A DNA stretch of 27,798 nucleotides from Bacteroidales bacterium UBA4621 (GCA_002387325.1 DGIN01000029.1:1-27798), one strand, 5' to 3'. Positions 6,692-14,665 are shown, counted from the stretch's first letter. A program made the numbers and translations. The notes: a model not told the origin generated them from the letters alone.

Positions 6692-8671
6692 ATGAAAAAG
6701 TTACAATATATCCTGTTAATGTTTGCGCTGGTATTGGCAAGTTGCAACAACAAAGATTCTATATGGAATGTAATGGGCGATATGGACAGCCGTGTCAGCA
6801 CTTTGGAGACACTCTGCCAAGAGATGAACACCAACATCGCCGCCCTCGAAACCCTTATCAAGGCACAGAACAACGGCGACTATATCACCAATGTTACCGA
6901 GATACGCAATGGCAGCACTGTGGTTGGCTATACTATCACTTTCAAGAACAGCGACCCGATCACGATCTACAACGGCACAAACGGCAAAGACGGGCGCGAT
7001 GGCGTGGACGGTTACAAACCCACGGTGGGCGTTAAGCAGGACACCGATGGTGTCTATTATTGGACGGTGGACGGCACTTGGCTCACCGATGCCAATGGCA
7101 ACAAGATTCGCGTTACCGGTGAGAAAGGCGACAAGGGTGATAAAGGAGATACCGGCGACAAAGGTCAGGACGGCAAAGACGGTCAGGACGGTCAAGACGG
7201 TACCAATGGCGTTAATGGCAACACGCCCCAACTGAAAATAGAAAACAACTACTGGTACATCTCCTACGACGGTTCCAACTGGACTCAACTTGGCAAAGCC
7301 ACAGGCGCAGACGGCAAGAACGGTAAAGATGGAAAAGACGGCACCAATGGTATCAACGGTTCCGATGGCGCAAAAGGGGACAAAGGAGATAAAGGAGATA
7401 AGGGCGACAAAGGCGATGCAGGTGATACGATGTTCCAATCTGTAACCCAAGACGACAACTACGTCTATTTCACCCTCTCCGACGGCACCCTCATCAAACT
7501 CGCCAAGAACGAAAACGGCAGCGGCGGCACCCACGCTGACAATGACATTATTGAATTCAAAGACTTAAATGTCAAATCCGCTTTACTCCATCACACGCCT
7601 GCGATTGACACCAACCACGATGGCGAAATCTCCTACGCCGAAGCCAAAGCAGTGAAGCGAATAATCATCAACAGGAATACCGACATTGTCTCCTTCAAAG
7701 AACTGCAATACTTTGAGAACTTGACATCAGTCAGTTTTCTAAGCTGCAGCAAACTATTTGAAGTTTGCTTGCCCACAGGATTAGATAGTATTGCATCTAA
7801 TGGTTTTGCAGGGTGCAACATTAAAAATTTGGTTATTCCAACAGGGTGTAAATATATTGGAGATGGGGCGTTCTCTAGTATTAGTAGTAGAGTTGTTAGT
7901 AGTATTACTTTTGAAGAAGGCTGCCAATGTGAATATATTGGGGCGAATGCTTTTGAATATAGTAAGATAACCAATATAGCATTGCCTAACTCTGTGAGGT
8001 ATATAGGAGAACATGCTTTCCATGCATGTGAAGCCCTACAATCTATTACAATCCCTGAGAATTTTGCAGATACCGGACTTATGATATTCACCCCTTCTTC
8101 TTACTATCCTGATTTGCAGACTATTGTATGGGACGCAATTTGTTTCCCAAAAGCATTTTCTGATAGGTACTCAACTAGTTCCTATTTTGGATTAGGTCTA
8201 TACGATAATGATTACCATAAGAATAATGCACCAAATATCAAAGAAGTGCGCTTCGGAGAAAAGGTAACTATTATTCCTGATTATCTATGTTACAATTTGT
8301 GCAATTTACAAGATTTGGTTATTCCAAAGGGTGTTACAAGTATTGGAAAATATGCGTTTGCCTATTGCTCGGGATTAACGAAACTCATCATTCCTGATGC
8401 AGTTACAACAATGGGGACTAAAGCCTTTTATAAATGCACAGGACTGACAGAGGTTACTATTGGCAAAAAGGTAGTAAGTATCATGGATGTGTTTGGCGGA
8501 TGTAACTCATTAAAGACCATATATTGCAAAGCACAACAACCACCAATCATTGATAATTCTTCTTTCCTAACTTCAGTCAGTGTTATCTATGTACCACGTG
8601 AATCGGTGAATGACTACCGAACAAACTGGAGCAATTATGCTAACAAAATTTTAGGATATGATTTTGAATAA
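6692..8671 (+). CDS. DUF4988/collagen-like/EF-hand/BspA-type LRR lipoprotein
   Basis: The 659-aa protein is a surface or periplasmic lipoprotein: the lipobox LASC places the lipidated Cys at 18. Modules in order are a coiled-coil-like DUF4988 region (23-135; MDSRVSTLETL, YTITFKNSDPITIYNG); collagen-like Gly-X-Y repeats (143-176 and 205-245; many GDK triplets); a repeat of the DUF4988-like strand motif (181-200, 250-272); a canonical EF-hand loop D306-T-N-H-D-G-E-I-S-Y-A-E317; and BspA-type leucine-rich repeats (about 330-640) with a family-typical end, VPRESVNDYRTNW. BspA-type repeats often mediate adhesion. ATG 6692 is preferred over an upstream TTG because it opens the signal peptide. The DNA is GC-rich to about 7560 and AT-rich afterwards, suggesting module acquisition. 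Confidence 0.88.
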   Translation: MKKLQYILLMFALVLASCNNKDSIWNVMGDMDSRVSTLETLCQEMNTNIAALETLIKAQNNGDYITNVTEIRNGSTVVGYTITFKNSDPITIYNGTNGKDGRDGVDGYKPTVGVKQDTDGVYYWTVDGTWLTDANGNKIRVTGEKGDKGDKGDTGDKGQDGKDGQDGQDGTNGVNGNTPQLKIENNYWYISYDGSNWTQLGKATGADGKNGKDGKDGTNGINGSDGAKGDKGDKGDKGDKGDAGDTMFQSVTQDDNYVYFTLSDGTLIKLAKNENGSGGTHADNDIIEFKDLNVKSALLHHTPAIDTNHDGEISYAEAKAVKRIIINRNTDIVSFKELQYFENLTSVSFLSCSKLFEVCLPTGLDSIASNGFAGCNIKNLVIPTGCKYIGDGAFSSISSRVVSSITFEEGCQCEYIGANAFEYSKITNIALPNSVRYIGEHAFHACEALQSITIPENFADTGLMIFTPSSYYPDLQTIVWDAICFPKAFSDRYSTSSYFGLGLYDNDYHKNNAPNIKEVRFGEKVTIIPDYLCYNLCNLQDLVIPKGVTSIGKYAFAYCSGLTKLIIPDAVTTMGTKAFYKCTGLTEVTIGKKVVSIMDVFGGCNSLKTIYCKAQQPPIIDNSSFLTSVSVIYVPRESVNDYRTNWSNYANKILGYDFE

Positions 8672-9434
8672 TATCTTGTGGTGTATATATGAACCTGCCT
8701 TATGGTATGGTCTTATTGGTGCTGTAGTCGGTTCTATTGTTAGTTTCATTCTAATGTGGTTTTATGAGTGCTATAAATACAGGCAAAGAATAAACTTATC
8801 ATTATCAGATATACGGCTGTTAACAAAACAAGCCATAACGTATTTGCAACAATGTATAGAACAAATGGATGAATATGTCAAAAAACTCGACAAAACTCCA
8901 TATATACCACAGCAATTGCAAGAAGGAATATTAGAACCATTTAAGCGTATACAACAATTAAATACAACTATAGTTTTTGAAGTGTTTAAGTATAAAAAGA
9001 AAGAGAATAACTATATACTATTCTTGCAAAATGTGGATCAAATATATGCATTGTTAGATGGGTTATATACTGATTATTACGAACACAATCAGTCTATAGT
9101 TTTATTTATTAACGAGTTTCAACGGTTAGTAGCAGATTGTATATACCTGTGTCAGCAACAATACAATGATAGTAAGTTTAAACCTATTATAGAGGCTTAT
9201 AAGACCAGGACGGCAAACTCGTCAGTAGACATCTCTATTCAATATAAGACATTGATAGAGCCTCTGATGCCCATACTTACTTCTAAAGATATGTCTTTGT
9301 ATGCTAAGGTAGATAGAGCAAAATATCTGTATCAAACAATAGAAATGCATCAAAAAAGTTTTGCTAATAATATTAGTCAAGTTAAAACAGCACTATGCTC
9401 AGTCCTATGCGATTTTGAAAGGTTGAAAGTGTGA
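8658..9434 (+). CDS. Membrane-anchored helical protein, unknown function
   Basis: The 258-aa protein has one N-terminal membrane helix (about 16-36, LIGAVVGSIVSFILMWFY). A basic turn (YKYRQR) follows, then about 220 mostly helical residues rich in Gln, Lys, Tyr and Ile. By the positive-inside rule the large domain is cytosolic. The gene overlaps the end of the lipoprotein gene by 14 bp in another frame, so the two are translationally linked. Its AT-richness matches the LRR half of the lipoprotein, suggesting both arrived together. I do not recognise a family. Confidence 0.75.
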   Translation: MILNNILWCIYEPALWYGLIGAVVGSIVSFILMWFYECYKYRQRINLSLSDIRLLTKQAITYLQQCIEQMDEYVKKLDKTPYIPQQLQEGILEPFKRIQQLNTTIVFEVFKYKKKENNYILFLQNVDQIYALLDGLYTDYYEHNQSIVLFINEFQRLVADCIYLCQQQYNDSKFKPIIEAYKTRTANSSVDISIQYKTLIEPLMPILTSKDMSLYAKVDRAKYLYQTIEMHQKSFANNISQVKTALCSVLCDFERLKV

Positions 9435-9487
9435 TTTCTTTAAGTAACAGATGATTTCATCTTGCGCGGCAACATTTCCGTAAAACC

Positions 9488-9708
9488 AGAGTGCATAACA
9501 ATGACGATTGTTGTGTACTCTGCAAATAAATCAGGACTAATGCTTTATTGGACACCTATTTATTGTCATCACGTAAGTGCCCACTATCGGCATACAAAGT
9601 ATGGATAGTTGGTTTACGTGAGAGAGTATTGGAGACGATAATACTCTGCGTCTTCAATTAGACTATGAGATAGTCTTACTCTCTGCTGTTATGCACATTA
9701 GTTTTTTG
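9488..9708 (+). ncRNA. Candidate structured RNA or complex 3' element
   Basis: A 10-bp helix, GTGCATAACA (9491-9500) with TGTTATGCAC (9687-9696), closes a region of about 190 nt and is followed by ATTAGTTTTTT, a terminator-like U-run. Inside are TCACGTAA/TTACGTGA (9569-9576, 9614-9621) enclosing CTATC/GATAG (9584-9588, 9604-9608) and CATAC/GTATG (9591-9595, 9599-9603); AGAGAGTA/TACTCTCT (9621-9628, 9677-9684); AGACG/CGTCT (9633-9637, 9649-9653); and AGACTAT/ATAGTCT (9660-9666, 9670-9676). A local hairpin (9488-9521) competes with the closing helix. No consensus promoter lies just upstream, so it may be a 3'-UTR product of the 6190-9434 operon. A folded DNA element is the alternative. Confidence 0.45.
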
Positions 9709-9782
9709 TGAATAATAGTATGTGAAATGGTATTATATGATTCGAATCTTTTTGTTCTGCATCCGAAAAGATGTTTGTTTAG

Positions 9783-9815
9783 TATTAGGCAATCCAATTT
9801 GAGGATTGCCTAATA
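9783..9815. terminator. 13-bp hairpin, possible terminator
   Basis: TATTAGGCAATCC (9783-9795) pairs perfectly with 9803-9815 across a 7-nt loop. The flanks are A/T-rich but lack a clean T-run, so termination is plausible rather than certain. It lies 350 bp beyond the last plus-strand gene and 420 bp before the end of the facing minus-strand gene. Confidence 0.5.
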
Positions 9816-9965
9816 TATTATTGCTTACCATTGATGTAAGCATTTCTTATCGAAGTATATGATGTACAAGGAAAAGGAATTCCCCTCATAAACATCCCCC
9901 CTAAAACCTATAGCATAGAATGTTTGCTGTGTTGAAACATAAAGCATCAGACTCCCTATCTTTAT

Positions 9966-10013
9966 GCTATCGGGTGTATGTGATTCGTGATTGGTACGAT
10001 TAGGCGGTTTTTG
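9966..10013. repeat. Dispersed repeat, copy 1
   Basis: This copy runs from GCTATCGGGTGTATGTGATTC to GATTAGGCGGTTTTTG and aligns with 26978-27031, which differs mainly by extra TATGTGATTCG units. Similarity stops abruptly after TTTTTG in both copies. Here the boundary lies 2 bp before the left arm of the 25-bp inverted repeat. Confidence 0.7.
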
Positions 10014-10015
10014 AT

Positions 10016-10197
10016 GGCGTTTACCCAGCAGTTGGCACCAAGCCTTTATTGGGGGATAAGTACCTTGTTTGTAATGCAGGAATGACACATTCAATGTTAC
10101 AAAATGGATTTTTTATGGTTATTTTATTCTATTTCCTCCATTTTTCTTGCTGCTTGCAGTATAGGAAACATTTGGTGCCAACTGCTGGGTAAACGCC
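10016..10197. repeat. Perfect 25-bp inverted repeat around a 132-bp spacer
   Basis: The left arm, 10016-10040 (starts GGCGTTTACCCAGCAGTTGG), and the right arm, 10173-10197, are exact reverse complements. The pairing does not extend beyond these limits. The spacer has no clear TAnnTTTG promoter on either strand and no coding sequence. The size fits a MITE-like element or an invertible segment; neither is shown. Confidence 0.8.
10140..10168. repeat. Dispersed hairpin repeat, copy 1
   Basis: A 29-bp sequence, ATTTTTCTTGC followed by TGCTTGCAGTATAGGAAA, matches 14666-14694 at all but four positions. Both can form a small hairpin. One base pair differs in compensating fashion (T-A here, C-G at the other copy). 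It lies within the spacer of the 25-bp inverted repeat. Confidence 0.6.
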
Positions 10198-10233
10198 TTT
10201 TTGATTGGGGTATAGCGAGTTGCACTATGGGGG

Positions 10234-11223
10234 CTATTGCAGGGTGATGACGGTTATTTCTGAGGGGCAGTTGAGGCGGACGGGGAGGGTGCAGCCGATA
10301 CCCGAATTGACGTAGAGAGCGTTTCCGTTCTGCTCGTACCAGCCTGCCGACTCGCGGAAACTGACACTCGATGCCGCCCAACCGAATATACGCATTTGTC
10401 CAGAATGGGTATGCCCGCTCAAGGTGAGCGGTATATCAGTATGCAAAACCTCTGCACGCCAATGGCTCGGGTCGTGGGAAAGGAGAATGGAGAAACCATC
10501 TGTACCCGCCTTGGCTTTCTGTAGATCACCTGCATAGATGGTGCGGAAACCTTCTCCCTCGCAGGAGCAGTTATCCACACCGATGATGTTGATATGCTGC
10601 CCGTTGCGCTCGATAGTCCGGTGTTCATTGCGCAGGAGGTGCCACCCCAACTGTGTGCGCTCGTAGTCCGCCAAACGCTCTACCTCTGCGAGACGCTGCT
10701 GCTCGGTCAGGTGGGTATAAATCAGCAAATCATGGTTGCCTAATACGCTCACTACCCCGTCGGTGGCGTGCAGTTGGCGCAAGATGTCGGTATAGGATGC
10801 CGCTTCCGATATGCCGATTGTTACCAGATCACCGGTGAAGCAGATCAGGTCGGGCTGTTGCGCATTGATAGAGTCCACAATGCGTTGTAATGCCGCAGGA
10901 CGATCGTTATATGTAGAGAGATGCAGGTCGCTGATATGAACAATCTTATAGCCTTTGAAGGCTTCGGGAAGTTGTGCATTGGTGTAGGTGGTCGGTTTTA
11001 CCTCCAGTTGGAAACGCCCGACAAAGAAACCGTATGCCATCACGAGCCACATAAGAGCCACCAAACCGACTGCCGTCCACGCAAAAGGCGCATAACGCGG
11101 CGTTGAGAAATGGAACATCTCTGCTATAGCCCACCATAGAAACCATATTACATTTGGAATAAGGCATACCAAAATACCCATTACCAGTGCCGCAATAAGC
11201 ATCATTACAGAAAGAGAGTACAT
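10234..11223 (-). CDS. Membrane-anchored calcineurin-like metallophosphoesterase (YkuE type)
   Basis: The 329-aa protein has two N-terminal membrane helices (about 5-33 and 45-66), then a dimetal phosphoesterase domain. Metal ligands are visible in order: DLH (Asp99, His101), GDL (Asp132), GNHD (Asn163, His164), SHDPSH (His250) and GHTHSGQ (His271, His273). Proteins of this architecture include YkuE/YaeI-type membrane phosphoesterases. Some relatives act on lipid intermediates such as UDP-diacylglucosamine, but the substrate here is not determinable. It lies 92 bp downstream of xerD on the same strand, with no clear promoter between. The facing plus-strand gene ends 800 bp away. Confidence 0.88.
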   Translation of the reverse strand: MYSLSVMMLIAALVMGILVCLIPNVIWFLWWAIAEMFHFSTPRYAPFAWTAVGLVALMWLVMAYGFFVGRFQLEVKPTTYTNAQLPEAFKGYKIVHISDLHLSTYNDRPAALQRIVDSINAQQPDLICFTGDLVTIGISEAASYTDILRQLHATDGVVSVLGNHDLLIYTHLTEQQRLAEVERLADYERTQLGWHLLRNEHRTIERNGQHINIIGVDNCSCEGEGFRTIYAGDLQKAKAGTDGFSILLSHDPSHWRAEVLHTDIPLTLSGHTHSGQMRIFGWAASSVSFRESAGWYEQNGNALYVNSGIGCTLPVRLNCPSEITVITLQ

Positions 11224-11315
11224 AGTTCGTCAGATTTATAAATGCTGATTATCTGTGCAAAAACCACGCCAAAGAAAGTATAATAACAGATTCCAAGAAT
11301 ACGGAGTGAATAAAG

Positions 11316-12239
11316 TTATAGTCCGTTTTTCTCGTGTTTTCTGTTGGCAGGGTGGTATTGGAGAATGGCTTTGCGGAGGTCTTGCACGTCAAGATGGGTG
11401 TAAATCTCGGTGGTGGACAGTTCCTCGTGGCCAAGGAGTTGCTGAATAATGCGCAAGTCGGCACCGTTTTGCAGAAGGTGGGTGGCAAACGAGTGGCGCA
11501 AGGTGTGAGGGGAAACGGTTTTCTCAATACCCGCTTTCGCACACAAGCGTCGTATGATAGTAAACACCATCATACGGGTCAGTTGTTGTCCGCGCCGGTT
11601 GAGGAAAGCCAAGTCCTCGCATTTAGGGGCAATCTGCCATTTGCTGCGGTCTTGCATCCAGTAGCCGAACCATTCCTCCGCCACGGGCGAGATAGGCACC
11701 AGCCGCTGCTTGCTGCCCTTGCCGAGGATGACCATATAGCCCTCCGAACGGTACATCTGCGACAGTTTGAGGTTCACCAGTTCGCTCACGCGCAGCCCGC
11801 TGCCATAGAGCATCTCAATGATAGCGCGGTTGCGGTGTCCCTCGTTGGACGACAAGTCTATCGCCGCTGTCATCCGGTCTATTTCCTCCACGCTCAGCAC
11901 CTGCGGCAGATGCATTTCTTTTTTCGGTCCCTCCAGCAGTTCGGTGGGGTCGGCATCAATGTAATTATGATAGAGCAGAAAGCGGTAGAACGACCGCAAA
12001 GTGGAAAGCAAGCGTGCTTGTGTGCGTACGTTGTGTATATCCTTGAAGGTCTGGAAAACAAACTCTTGCAAATCATCGAATGTAACCCGTAGCGGGTCAA
12101 GATTATGCTCCAGCAGATAGGCTCTGTATTTATCCAAGTCCATCTCATACGACACAATCGTATTCTTGGAGTACGACCGTTCCAGCAGCAAATACGTGTG
12201 GTATTCGGTATATATGGGGTCTTTTTCCTTGTCGTTCAT
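11316..12239 (-). CDS. xerD: Site-specific tyrosine recombinase XerD
   Basis: The 307-aa protein has an N-terminal SAM-like core-binding domain (about 8-90) and a C-terminal catalytic domain. The full active site is present: Arg150 (GSGLRVSELV), Lys174 (GKGSKQR), His245 and Arg248 (HTLRHSFATHLL), His271 (LLGHEELSTTEIYTH) and nucleophile Tyr280. XerC/XerD resolves chromosome dimers at dif at the cell division site. I favour XerD over XerC on overall pattern and length, but both are close. Its ATG overlaps the TGA of the upstream lipoprotein gene (12236-12239), so the two are translationally coupled. No sign of a mobile element surrounds it, so it reads as the housekeeping copy. Confidence 0.9.
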   Translation of the reverse strand: MNDKEKDPIYTEYHTYLLLERSYSKNTIVSYEMDLDKYRAYLLEHNLDPLRVTFDDLQEFVFQTFKDIHNVRTQARLLSTLRSFYRFLLYHNYIDADPTELLEGPKKEMHLPQVLSVEEIDRMTAAIDLSSNEGHRNRAIIEMLYGSGLRVSELVNLKLSQMYRSEGYMVILGKGSKQRLVPISPVAEEWFGYWMQDRSKWQIAPKCEDLAFLNRRGQQLTRMMVFTIIRRLCAKAGIEKTVSPHTLRHSFATHLLQNGADLRIIQQLLGHEELSTTEIYTHLDVQDLRKAILQYHPANRKHEKNGL

Positions 12240-12772
12240 CGCCGGTCGTAATAGTTCAGCACTCCCTCAAAACGTCCCTCGTAGGTCTGTTTGCCGTAGT
12301 ATAGCGTAAAATGCATATCGTACAACGAATCGGGCGTAAGGCTGACTTCGAACCGCCCTGAATCAACGACCTGCACACCCGCATTTTCCGACTCAACCAC
12401 CGAGAACAGGTATATCCCCGTAGGTGTCCCCTCGAAATCCTGCCCAGGCAAAAACGTATGGTCGGCGGCGGTGGTGTCGCTATGATACGTACCCGCTGCA
12501 AGGAGCGAATCGGCGAGGAATATATCACTGATATACAGATTGGTACCCGTGCCGACTATATGTCGGGTCGAGTCAAGCCACAACCCGTTGGAGTACAAAT
12601 CAAGCGCAAACACATTGTGCGGCACACTGTCATACGCCTTGCCATACTGCTCCACGTAGCAGGAAGTAAACTCCGTGGCATACGATGTTTTTTTGTCCGG
12701 CTGATTGGTACCGCCACACGCCATCAGCGCACACACGCACACAAGATATATGATAAAAAACTGGCTCTTCAT
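12236..12772 (-). CDS. Lipoprotein, unknown function
   Basis: The 178-aa product starts with a lipoprotein signal (MKSQFFIIYLVCVCALMAC), with lipidation expected at Cys19. The rest looks like a beta-rich domain with repeated aromatic and Gly positions (NVFALDLYSNGLWLDSTRH, GTGTNLYISDIFLADSLL, YDMHFTLYYGKQTYEGRFEG). The final strand gives it a small-barrel or sandwich look. I know no functional name for it. It overlaps xerD by 4 bp (ATGA) and follows the ABC permease by 119 bp. Confidence 0.8.
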   Translation of the reverse strand: MKSQFFIIYLVCVCALMACGGTNQPDKKTSYATEFTSCYVEQYGKAYDSVPHNVFALDLYSNGLWLDSTRHIVGTGTNLYISDIFLADSLLAAGTYHSDTTAADHTFLPGQDFEGTPTGIYLFSVVESENAGVQVVDSGRFEVSLTPDSLYDMHFTLYYGKQTYEGRFEGVLNYYDRR

Positions 12773-12891
12773 TGTAACCGATTTTGTTATAGTATGCTTA
12801 TAGGATAGTTATAGGATAGAGGTGAAAAAACGCCTATCCACCTGACATCCACCTGACTTTGCAATGCACAATGCGTAATTAAGGAGGTATG
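12773..12891. other. Short intergenic spacer with small repeats
   Basis: The spacer contains a doubled TATAGGATAG (12799-12808, 12810-12819), a small hairpin with an A6 loop (GGATA...GGTG with CGCC...TATCC, about 12814-12839), a doubled ATCCACCTGAC (near 12836-12857) and the ATGCGTAATTA motif near 12870. No consensus promoter was found, so the lipoprotein-xerD pair may depend on transcription from rbfA or on a promoter of another type. Confidence 0.5.
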
Positions 12892-14112
12892 TTAATTCTT
12901 AATTGTCAATTTCCTCGCAGGATACCATGCCGACACAAAGCCGAGCAGTAGCACCATCGCTGCCACAATGAGTATATCCGTCGGTTGCACCAGCACGGGG
13001 TATGCCGAAATGACATAATCGTCCCCGCTGCCCAATTTAAGGAAACCGAAATGCTGTTGCAGCAGGCATATCACCACACCGAGTACCAGTCCGAGCAATG
13101 CCCCGAGTCCGCTGATGAGCCACCCCTCGTAGAGAAACACCCGCCGTATGGTCTGCTGGTCGGCACCGAGGTCGCTCAATATGCGTATATCCTCCCGTTT
13201 GTCTATAATGAGCATTGAGAGCGACCCGATGACATTGAAGCACGCTATCAGCAAGATAAACGCCATCAGCAACGCCGTAAGCAGTTTCTCTATTTTCAGG
13301 ATACGGAAAAAATCCGCCTGCTGCTCGTAGCGGTCCTGCACCACATATCCATTGCCCAGCACCGCTGCCATCTGCCGCTTGGCTTGCCGCATATTCGTAC
13401 CGTGTTGCAGGCGCAGACTGAGCGATGTTACAGTCAGCGAATCATATTGGAAGATGCGCCTTGCCAACGGCAATGAAACCAACAGCAGTTGGTCGTCGTA
13501 CTGCACCTGGTTGACCGCAAACGTACCTGCTATAAAACATACCTCATAGCAGAAACTCTCATCAGGACGCAGCATATTCACCCGTTCCGTACGCTTGGGG
13601 GCATACAGATGCACGCCCCCCACGAAGTGCGCATTCATTCCGAGTTGCGCTGCCAGTCCGCGCCCCATCACACAGCGGTCGAATGCCCCGTCGTGTACCG
13701 AAAAACAGCCGTCCGAGATAATCGAATCAATGTGCGTGATTTCCCTGAAATGCGTATCCACGCCCATCAAGCGTGCAGGCTGCTGATGCTCTTTGTAGCG
13801 TACGAGAGCCGTCTCTTCCACCGCCTCCGACACCGTCTCCACACACGGCAAAGCCCGCAGTTGCTGTATCGGCAGCGTATCCGTGCGGAAGTACTTGCCA
13901 TTGTCTGCCACTATGCGTATCTCCGGGTCAAACTCCGAGAACATATGTTCCACGAGACTGCCAAAACCGTTCATCACGCTCAGCACACAGATCATAGCCG
14001 CCGTAACGACGCACACCGCTGCAGCACTCACGCCCGAAACGATGTTGATGGCATTATGTCCTTTCTTAGAGAACAGATACCGCCACGCTATATATCCCTC
14101 CAACCGGCTCAC
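12892..14112 (-). CDS. LolC/LolE-type ABC transporter permease
   Basis: The 406-aa protein has the FtsX/MacB layout: an N-terminal membrane helix (about 22-48), a periplasmic domain of roughly 220 residues, and three C-terminal helices (about 278-303, 332-355, 378-400). It begins with the family signature IAWRYLFSKKGHNAINIVSGVS and ends SAWYPARKLTIKN. This pattern is characteristic of LolC/LolE, which extract lipoproteins from the inner membrane with the ATPase LolD. No ATPase is adjacent, so LolD must be encoded elsewhere. It starts 3 bp after the rbfA stop; from memory this pairing is common in Bacteroidales. Confidence 0.87.
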   Translation of the reverse strand: MSRLEGYIAWRYLFSKKGHNAINIVSGVSAAAVCVVTAAMICVLSVMNGFGSLVEHMFSEFDPEIRIVADNGKYFRTDTLPIQQLRALPCVETVSEAVEETALVRYKEHQQPARLMGVDTHFREITHIDSIISDGCFSVHDGAFDRCVMGRGLAAQLGMNAHFVGGVHLYAPKRTERVNMLRPDESFCYEVCFIAGTFAVNQVQYDDQLLLVSLPLARRIFQYDSLTVTSLSLRLQHGTNMRQAKRQMAAVLGNGYVVQDRYEQQADFFRILKIEKLLTALLMAFILLIACFNVIGSLSMLIIDKREDIRILSDLGADQQTIRRVFLYEGWLISGLGALLGLVLGVVICLLQQHFGFLKLGSGDDYVISAYPVLVQPTDILIVAAMVLLLGFVSAWYPARKLTIKN

Positions 14113-14115
14113 GGG

Positions 14116-14484
14116 TTATGCATTCTGCTCACTGTCATGGAGATGTGTGTCGCTATGAAGCAGTTCGTCTATGCGCTCCATACGGTTGATCGTCTCATCA
14201 AGGTGAAAATTCAGTTCGGGAATGATACGCAACTGGTGACGCTCCAGCGTACCCATCTCGCCACGGAATCTGCCTTTGTTTTCCTCTATTTTCTCCATTG
14301 TTGCCGCCACTTTGTCTTGCGGAAAAATGGACAGATATACGTGTGCAATCGCCAAATCGGGCGACACACGCACTTCGCTCACCGATATTAGCGTCCCGCC
14401 GAGCGTCCGCGCATAACGCAAAAAAATGTCGCTCAAGTCCTTTTGTATCAGACGAGCAATCTTGTGTTGTCTTGTCGATTCCAT
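14116..14484 (-). CDS. rbfA: Ribosome-binding factor A
   Basis: The 122-aa protein binds the 30S subunit and supports late 16S rRNA maturation. The KH-like fold is evident: RQHKIARLIQKDLSDIFL helix, VSEVRVSPDLAIAHVYLS strands, ENKGRFRGEMG, and the RIIPELNFHLDETINRMERIDELL segment near the C-terminus that is diagnostic of RbfA. Upstream sequence is A/T-rich without a Shine-Dalgarno motif, as usual in this phylum. It is the first gene of the rbfA-permease-lipoprotein-xerD-phosphoesterase run. Confidence 0.95.
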   Translation of the reverse strand: MESTRQHKIARLIQKDLSDIFLRYARTLGGTLISVSEVRVSPDLAIAHVYLSIFPQDKVAATMEKIEENKGRFRGEMGTLERHQLRIIPELNFHLDETINRMERIDELLHSDTHLHDSEQNA

Positions 14485-14665
14485 AATTTTAATTAATAAT
14501 TAACATACCCCGCGGATTATGCATTATGCATTGTGTACTAAAACACGGGTGGATAACCTTTTTATATAATGTCTGATGCCAAATGCATAATTTTCCCTGT
14601 TCTTTCCCTGATGTTACCCTGTGGATAGCCTGTTTGTATCCTGCCTTTTTCTTTTATTTTCTTCT

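Larger units (their letters stand above)
9435..10233. other. Convergent intergenic region rich in repeats and hairpins
   Basis: These 800 bases between convergent genes hold no convincing coding sequence. They contain a multi-helix segment (9488-9708), a 13-bp hairpin (9783-9815), a dispersed repeat (9966-10013), a perfect 25-bp inverted repeat with arms at 10016 and 10173, and a second dispersed repeat (10140-10168). A 7-bp inverted repeat CATAAAG/CTTTATG also occurs near 9938-9966. Short frames here lack protein character. Confidence 0.7.

Noticed and set aside
6716..7534. Minus-strand hydrophobic frame opposite the collagen-like region
   Set aside because: The Val/Phe/Ile-rich pattern is the complement of Gly-Asp-Lys repeat codons, not a membrane protein.
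9825..10094. 89-codon minus-strand frame in the convergent intergenic region
   Set aside because: It crosses a dispersed repeat and one arm of the 25-bp inverted repeat, and has no recognisable protein features.
11316..12239. XerD as part of an integron, prophage or invertase locus
   Set aside because: It is translationally coupled to housekeeping-type genes and is of standard Xer size; no attachment sites or phage genes are nearby. The inverted repeat 1.1 kb away is not evidence of a dedicated partner.
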